DNA of 64,000 bases, from assembly GCA_031835245.1 (NCBI GenBank), contig JAVKOQ010000188.1, forward strand, positions 39,384 to 103,383, read 5' to 3'. The stretch is from Balamuthia mandrillaris. Lineage: Eukaryota > Discosea > Longamoebia > Balamuthiidae. Below are positions 58,162 through 64,000 of this stretch, one piece after another; within the stretch, counting starts at the first letter, position 1; every line of letters begins with the position of its first letter. The translations under genes were made by a program, and so were the position numbers. The notes below the pieces were generated by a model. That model was not told the DNA's origin. It worked only from the letters and a program-made list of their open reading frames with translations, and made no database searches.

Positions 58162-60270
58162 ATGGAGGGAAGAGGAACACACCACAACAACAACCATGGT
58201 GGTGGTGGTGGTGGTGGCGGCGGTGGTGGAAGGGCCAACGAGGACAGCAAATCTCTGGGCTACATGTCCATTGTGGAGGCGGTGGATGGGGAGGAAGACT
58301 ACAGCGACGAGGACGACTACGAGGACGAAGCGGAAGGCGAGGAGGGGGGCATCGATGGGGAGGAGGAGGAGGGCGGCTTTGACATTCGACAAGCCCGAGC
58401 CATGGTAGAAGGCCTCGAGCGGGCTGCTCTCTCGGAGATCGCCTCCATGGGCTCCGCATCGCCGCCGCCTCAGCACGCCCCTGCTGGCAGCTTTCTCTCT
58501 TCGCTCTCTGCTGGCCTTGGGCCAACTGCCGCTGCCACTACCCAGTTACTACATTTCTTTTCACTTTTTTCTTTTTCTTTTTTGTTGATCTTTTTTTTTT
58601 GATTAAACAATAGGGGTAAACCTACCTGTGGGGAGCAAGGAGGAGGAGAAGGCTATTATGCGCCGGGAGTGGATGAGATTGCGGAGCTGCAGGGCTTAGG
58701 TGACGGACAACGCCGTCGTCGCGCTGGAGCCGTTTGTCTTCTCTCTCACTCTCTCTCTCTCTGCTTCTGTGTTTACTCTTTTCTTCTCTCTCATTCCATC
58801 CTTTTGCACTGCGTCTCTCGTTCTCTTTTCTGTTCAGCTCTTCTTTCTGCTTCTCTGCTTGCTCCTTCCTCACAAAACAAACACATGCAGCGACGGAAGA
58901 AGCGCTCCAAGCTCTCGCCAGAGCTCTCCCGCATGATGGGCGAGGCCAACATGCTCTACATGTCCGGCGACTTTGACGAGGCCGTCAACCTCCTCCTCGA
59001 GCTCGTCCGCCGGGCGCCCAACGTCTCCGATCCGTACCACACCCTGGGGCTCATCCACGAGGACATGCAGGATCGCAAGAAGGCCCTGGAGTTCTACATG
59101 ATCGCCGCTCACTTGACGCCCAAGGATGCCACCCTGTGGAAGCGCCTCGGCCTCATGTCTCGCCAGGAGAACAACCCCAAGCAGGCCATCTACTGTTACT
59201 CGCGGGCCATTCGCCTAGATGGCCGCGACGTGGACTCGTTGTGGGATCGCTCGGTCATCTATGCGGAGATGGGACGTTTAAAGCAGGCCACGGAGGGCTT
59301 TCATGCATTGTTGGCGTTGAGGCCGGCCGACTCGGAGGTTGCGAAGGAGCTTGCCAAGGTAATGTATTTGTGTTTCCATATTCGTTTCTTTACTTTCTTA
59401 TGAGTAATTGTTCTGTTCTGTTTTTAGTCTCTCTCACTCAAACAATAATATTTCACAGTTGCACCATCAACTCTCTGAGACAGATAAAGCAATATCAGTG
59501 CTGGAAGAAACCTTTCAACACTTTACTGCTCCCAAATCCAAGCAACAAGAAGGCAAAGGCAAAGAGAATGAAGTGCAACAAGAAGCAAACGAAGAAGAAG
59601 AAGATGAAGATGAAGCACCAATAGACTTGGACCTCGTCAACATGTTGGCAGAGCTTTACATGGGCACAGGACAGTTTCAAAAGGCAGTAGAGCTGGTGGA
59701 AGCCACCAGCAAGAAGCTGGACACGTCATTGGAAAAATTGCCTCTGGACTTGTTGATCAACTTTGCTATATGTCAGGCCTATCTTGGAAACTTGCCTCTT
59801 GCCGAGGTTTGTCTCGTTTTCCTGGTGTATTCTTTTCATTCTTTAACATTTTTCTTTCCACAGAAATATTTTGAAATTTTAGAGACACAAAAAGTAAGCT
59901 CCTTTGGGGACCTTCAATTTGACGTGGCCGGCACTCTTATGGCTGTTGGAGAGTACCGCAAAGCCTTACGTTTCTATGACAAGTTAGTCGAAGGCGATCA
60001 TAACGACTCTTCTCTCAACGAAGAAAATAACCATGTTGTGAATCCGTACAATCAACCGACAGTGTGGATGCGAAAAGCAGGGTGTTACGCTCATCTTGAT
60101 GAGCTTGAGAACGCCGCGGAGCAATATGAAGCAGTGTTAAGAGAGGAGCCGGACAATGCAGAGGCTTGTTTGGCCCTGGCAGATATCTACAAGACCATGG
60201 GACAACCACAGCGAGCTTTGGACGTGGCCGCCAGACAGATCGAACATAACAGTAAGATTGTCTCTCTTCT

Positions 60271-60312
<42 letters not shown>

Positions 60313-61962
60313 TCCCTCCCCCCTTTATTCTCTTCCTTCTTGCTTATTCTTCTGCATTTGTATATATTAGAGTCAAATTTGTCGTCATCGATAAACCAAG
60401 AGCCAATGCAAGAACCAGCACTCCAACCAATTACGGCCACTTCCACAATTCCGCCTCCACTTTTGCCACCTTCATCATCAACAACTACTGCTCCATCATT
60501 GCCATCCTCAACATCACCTCCACCGAAAGAACAACCAGCAGATAAAGCTGCTCCTCCTGAAGAACCTTTGTTGTTGGATGGCGTTGACATTCGTGTGTTG
60601 TTGCAAAAGGGTCTATTGCATTTCTCGCTGAAGGAGTATGAGGCCTTTTTGGAGAGCTGCTATGATCTCGTTTACAAGGCCACTAGAAATGGACGCAATA
60701 GCGCTGTATGTTATCGTTTCTTGTATCGCTTCTTTATGGACCAACTAAAAAAAAAACCAACATTATAACAGAGGAAACCAATGAGCAAAGTGAAACTACA
60801 TCCAAAGGAGAAGCAAAGCCGACAAGCCAACAAAACTCGACGAGGGCGAAGACGACAACAAAAACGCAAGAAGCCAGAGAGCATCGAGGAAGAGCCTCTT
60901 GCTGCAGATAGCATTCTCGACTTGCGCAATCGATCCAAGCGACGAAGAATAGGCTCCTCTTCTGAAAAGAAGAAGAGCGGAGAAACAGAACTAGAAAGAG
61001 AAGAAGAATCGAGAATGCAACAAGAAGAACAAGAACATGAAGAATATGAAAGAGAAGAAGAGCAACCAAACGAAAGGAGAGAGGAAGCGGAGACGTTGCA
61101 ACTTGTTGCGGATGATCAAAAAGACAAAGACATTTCTTTTGTCACCAAAGTGGTACAAATCTTTGGACGAGTTCAGTACTGTGATCTTGTTTACAAGGTT
61201 ATCTCTCGCGCCTTCTTGTCGTTTCTTTCTCCTTTCTTTCTTCTCTAACTTTTTTTTGCGTATTTTTGAACAGATGTGTTGTGCTTTGGGCTATACGCAG
61301 CGCTATGCAGAGGCCCTGCAAATCATAAAGTACTTCACCACTTCCAAGTTTACCGACAAGGAACGCAATCTCTCCTTCCAACATCTTGCCGTTGGTACGC
61401 TTTGCTTCTCTCTCTTCTGTCTTCTCTCCTCTCCTTTCTTTCCTTGCTTCTCTCTTATTATCATTTTTTGTTGTAAAGGATTGTCCTATCGACAAGGAAA
61501 TTATTATGAAGCGTACCGATGGATCCGTCCGTTATGCATCCAACGACCTTGTAACCTCTATTGGAACGTGTTGAATACTGTTCTTTCCAGGTTCTCTCTT
61601 GTTTTCTTTCTTCTTTGTTACGTTCTTTCATTGCTGACGAAACAAAAACGTATTGAAGGTTGGGGAACGTGAATGTATCGGAGCTGAATCATAAGTTTAT
61701 GATAAGAGAGCTGCTTAAGAGCAAGCCCTCCGATCCCAACAACCTGCCACGTCTCATTCTCGTTGGTCATGACTGTCTAAGCTCCGGCACCACTGGTCTC
61801 GCTCTTGGCGAATACTATACTGCTTATCGGTACTTCTTTCTTTCGTTCTTTCTGTTTTTGTAGTGAAAGCAGAGAGAAGAGAAAAAAGAAGCAGAGAAGC
61901 AGAGAGTGGAGTGAAGAATGGAGAGAGGAGAAAGAGATTGCAATAGAACAAAAGAATATAAG

Positions 61963-61993
<31 letters not shown>

Positions 61994-62566
61994 CAGAGCC
62001 GTTAAAAACCTCTTTTAAACAAGAACTTGCAAACATAAAATAGGGATAAACCAAAGCAAGACTTAACGAATCTAAGCATCGGCTTAGCCCACTTGAACAT
62101 GGTCTCCAACAGAAAAGTAATGGACAGGCATCGCCACGTCATGCTCGCGTTCGCCTTTCTCTTCCAATACAAACGTCTTCGCTTGCAGCATCAACAAGGC
62201 GAAGGGGAAGGAGAAGGAGGAAGAAGCAAAGCAAAAGAAAAAGAAGATTATCTTCAGGAAGTTTGCTTCAACTTGGGGAGAGCCTTCCATCATCTGAATC
62301 TCTTGCATCTGGCCGTTCCCTTCTACGAGAAAGCCATCAGCACTTCTCCTCCACAATCTTCTCCTTATCGCTCTGCCTTTCTTTCTTCTGATGAAGCGGA
62401 GGAAAGCAAGAAGAATGACGAAGAAGAAGAGAAAGAAGCAGAGACGAGAGCGAGAGAGGCGTTTGATTTGAGGAGAGAGGCCGCCTATAACTTATCTCTC
62501 ATCTATCAGAACAGCGGCTCTCATCAATTGGCCGCCAAGCTGCTTCGCACTTATTGCACCATCTGA
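58162..62566 (+). CDS. GTF3C3: TFIIIC TPR subunit, GTF3C3/Tfc4 (tau131) homologue
   Basis: Subunit of TFIIIC that bridges to TFIIIB for Pol III transcription of tRNA genes. ATG 58162 opens a Gly-run and an acidic N-terminus (EDYSDEDDYEDEAEGEEGG), as in Tfc4. After a basic RRKKRSKLSPELSRMMGEAN come TPRs: LYMSGDFDEAVNLLLELVRR, DPYHTLGLIHEDMQDRKKAL, FYMIAAHLTPKDATLWKRLG and NPKQAIYCYSRAIRLDGRDV. Second array: NMLAELYMGTGQFQKAVELV, GDLQFDVAGTLMAVGEYRKA, WMRKAGCYAHLDELENAAEQ and NAEACLALADIYKTMGQPQR. A Lys/Glu-rich linker (60.8-61.1 kb) is inserted, then MCCALGYTQRYAEALQIIKY and the C-terminal FNLGRAFHHLNLLHLAVPFY, AYNLSLIYQNSGSHQLAAKL and LLRTYCTI at TGA 62566, matching the family end LLYTYCSI. 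Introns include CT and GA repeats. Confidence 0.95.
60276..60311 (+). repeat. (CT)n tract in a GTF3C3 intron
   Basis: TC run about 20 nt after the donor following GAACATAACA. Confidence 0.85.
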
Positions 62567-62798
62567 AAGAAAAAAAAGTACATTCTCTTCTTTCTGTTGC
62601 GTTCTTCTCTTTCTTTTCTGTCTGTTTTTCTTCTTCTGCTTCTTCATCTTGTTCTCCTTCTCCTTCTCCTTCTCCTTCTCCTTCTTCTTCTTCTTCTTTT
62701 CTCTCTCTCTCTCTCTCTCTCTCCGCTTTCATTTTCTTTCTTCTTGTTCTCCTCTTTAACCTCCTCCACCTCTTTCTTGTTCTTCTCCTTGCTTTCGT

Positions 62799-63488
62799 TC
62801 AATGAAAGACGGCATCACGAATTCGTTCCTCTCTCTTCCGCTCCTCCTCCTCCCTTTCCTTCCTCCTCCTCCTCGCCGCTCTTCTCTTTCTCCCCCTGGA
62901 CCGCCTCTCCTCCGCCTCTCTCACCGCCACCTCGTTCACCCCCACGTGCGTGATGCGGGGCTTCTCCTCGTCGCGGTGGCCCACCCCCAGGCGGTTCCTC
63001 TTCAGCCGCGTGGCGATGGGGTCCAGCCGCCCCTCCCTGCCCTCCCTGCCCAGCCCCTTCTCCTCCTGCCAGTGGAAGCGGCGCAGCATCATCTGATAGC
63101 CGACGTTGGACTCGGGGAGGAAGTAATAGTGCGGCGGGCGGTGGGCGGCGGCCCGGTTCTTGAGGAAGAGGTGAAGGGCGGAGCGGAGGTGTTGCCCCCA
63201 GGCAGGGAGGGGGACGAGGAGGTCGCAGTGGTCGCAATGCTTTTGTGATGATGCTTCGTGGTCGTCGGCTTCTTCTTCTTCTTGCTGCGAAGGTGATGGT
63301 CTTGAACGATTGGATGAGGGAGGCGAAGAGGGAGAAGTGAGGGAGAGGTAAAAGGAGCTGACTTCTTCGCCGAGTTTAAGTCGTTTGGATTCTTCTGCTT
63401 CTTCTTCTCTTTGTGTGTTGGTGGTTTCGTCGTCGAGGTCGTCATCGTTGGACGAAGCAGGGACGAATCGTTTCCATCTTCTCTTCAT
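62799..63488 (-). CDS. G-patch protein, GPANK1-like
   Basis: Single exon, 229 aa, ATG 63488 (MKRRWKRFVPASSNDDD). An acidic/Ser-rich N-terminus is followed by a C2H2-like segment (HCDHCDLLVP then HLRSALHLF) and the sequence PPHYYFLPESNVGYQMMLRR, which opens a G-patch: FHWQEEKGLGREGREGRLDP then IATRLKRNRLGVGHRDE. This order (zinc-type segment, HYFLPESNxGxQMLLR, G-patch, LKRDRxGLG) is that of animal GPANK1, but no ankyrin repeats are seen. The C-terminus is Arg/Glu-rich. G-patches activate DEAH helicases of the Prp43/DHX15 type, so a role in RNA processing is likely. It converges on GTF3C3 and diverges from CSL4. Confidence 0.85.
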   Translation of the reverse strand: MKRRWKRFVPASSNDDDLDDETTNTQREEEAEESKRLKLGEEVSSFYLSLTSPSSPPSSNRSRPSPSQQEEEEADDHEASSQKHCDHCDLLVPLPAWGQHLRSALHLFLKNRAAAHRPPHYYFLPESNVGYQMMLRRFHWQEEKGLGREGREGRLDPIATRLKRNRLGVGHRDEEKPRITHVGVNEVAVREAEERRSRGRKRRAARRRRKEREEEERKREERIRDAVFH

Positions 63489-63680
63489 CTTTTTTCTCTT
63501 CACTTTTTTGTCTACAAATAATAACTTTCCGAAACTTTTTTCCTTCGTATCGACAACAATTTCTCCTACTCCTCGCAGAGAATAGGTGAAGAAAATTCTG
63601 ATAATCGACACACCTATTCTCAGGTCAAAAAAGTTTATCGATAACTTTAGAAAGTTACAAGAAAGAAGGAAGAAACAGAA
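63489..63680. promoter_or_regulatory. Bidirectional promoter, GPANK1-like (-) and CSL4 (+), with an inverted repeat
   Basis: 192 bp. An 11-bp inverted repeat (GAGAATAGGTG / CACCTATTCTC) spans 63578-63621, and TATCGATA lies at 63636-63643, about 38 bp upstream of the CSL4 ATG. Confidence 0.5.
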
Positions 63681-64000
63681 ATGGAAGAAGAACAGAGCTT
63701 GGTGACGCCGGGGCAAGTGCTCGGAGTGGTGGGGGAGTACAAGGCTGGCCCCGGCACGTTTGTCAAAGGGCCGAGCATCATCGCCTCGGTGGTTGGCTTC
63801 AAACGGATATCGGAAGAACGAAAGGAGGATGAAGTAAGTTTTTTTTTGTGCTTCGATTGTTGTCCTTTGATTTTTGTTGCTGTCTCACGATCGAACAAAA
63901 CAAAAAGGAACTTCCTGTGTTGTTGGTCACGAAAGAAAAAGAACCGGTAGTGGTGCCACAGATCGGAAGCGTTGTTACTGCAAAGGTTTCCAATCGTCCT
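63681..64000 (+). CDS. EXOSC1: Exosome component CSL4 (EXOSC1), 5' part
   Basis: Cap subunit of the RNA exosome. ATG 63681 gives MEEEQSLVTPGQVLGVVGEY, then KAGPGTFVKGPSIIASVVGF, matching the Csl4 N-terminal domain (PGxxL...GxGTYxxxGxIxSSxxG). Exon 1 ends KEDE at donor gtaagt (about 63,833); exon 2 (from about 63,908) reads ELPVLLVTKEKEPVVVPQIG then SVVTAKVSNRP, the start of the S1 RNA-binding domain. The gene continues beyond the right edge. Confidence 0.93.

Noticed and set aside
58082-58408. Arg/Thr-rich ORF overlapping the GTF3C3 start
   Set aside because: It is a shadow frame of the acidic, Gly-rich TFIIIC N-terminus.

Overview
This 64 kb window is nuclear DNA from an intron-rich, gene-dense eukaryote. 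It holds 22 protein-coding genes that can be supported, one broken transposase-like gene, and no rRNA, tRNA or CRISPR that I could recognise. Introns have GT-AG ends and are mostly short; many carry long (CT)n runs. All three standard stop codons are used. A plant-like tandem pair of PPR-DYW (RNA-editing) genes, giant-virus-like CPWD repeats behind an F-box and Shoc2-type LRR genes together suggest an amoebozoan protist, perhaps a relative of Acanthamoeba or Balamuthia. That assignment is inference from gene content only.

Layout. 1-5 kb: a short RAB3GAP2-like Rab regulator (-) and an F-box protein with CPWD repeats (-). 5-12 kb: a syntaxin-8-like Qc-SNARE (+) and the SIN3 co-repressor scaffold (-, 14 exons). 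12-24 kb: MSH5 (+), DDX6/Dhh1 helicase (-), LCMT1 PP2A methyltransferase (+), a possible CYTH-like protein (-) and ribosomal protein eL8/RPL7A (-). 24-33 kb: CHMP5 (ESCRT-III, +), a NADAR/YbiA protein (+) and two tandem PPR-DYW genes (+). 33-46 kb: RIC1 (-), Enhancer of polycomb (+) and an unrecognised lysine/serine-rich gene (+). 46-58 kb: three LRR paralogues (+) interleaved with a SIRT2-like sirtuin (-) and a decayed transposase-like gene (+). 58-64 kb: TFIIIC subunit GTF3C3 (+), a GPANK1-like G-patch protein (-) and the start of exosome subunit CSL4 (+).

The conserved genes are housekeeping functions without operon logic. Themes recur: chromatin (SIN3, EPC, sirtuin), Rab/SNARE/ESCRT traffic (RAB3GAP2, RIC1, STX8, CHMP5) and RNA (DDX6, TFIIIC, CSL4, PPR-DYW). 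The accessory, fast-evolving part is the PPR pair and the LRR trio. The LRR proteins share a C-terminal module that looks like an Elongin-C BC-box followed by a cysteine cluster. With the F-box protein, this suggests an expanded set of ubiquitin-ligase substrate receptors. Exon limits come from reading frame, GT/AG and family alignment from memory; no transcript or database evidence was available.
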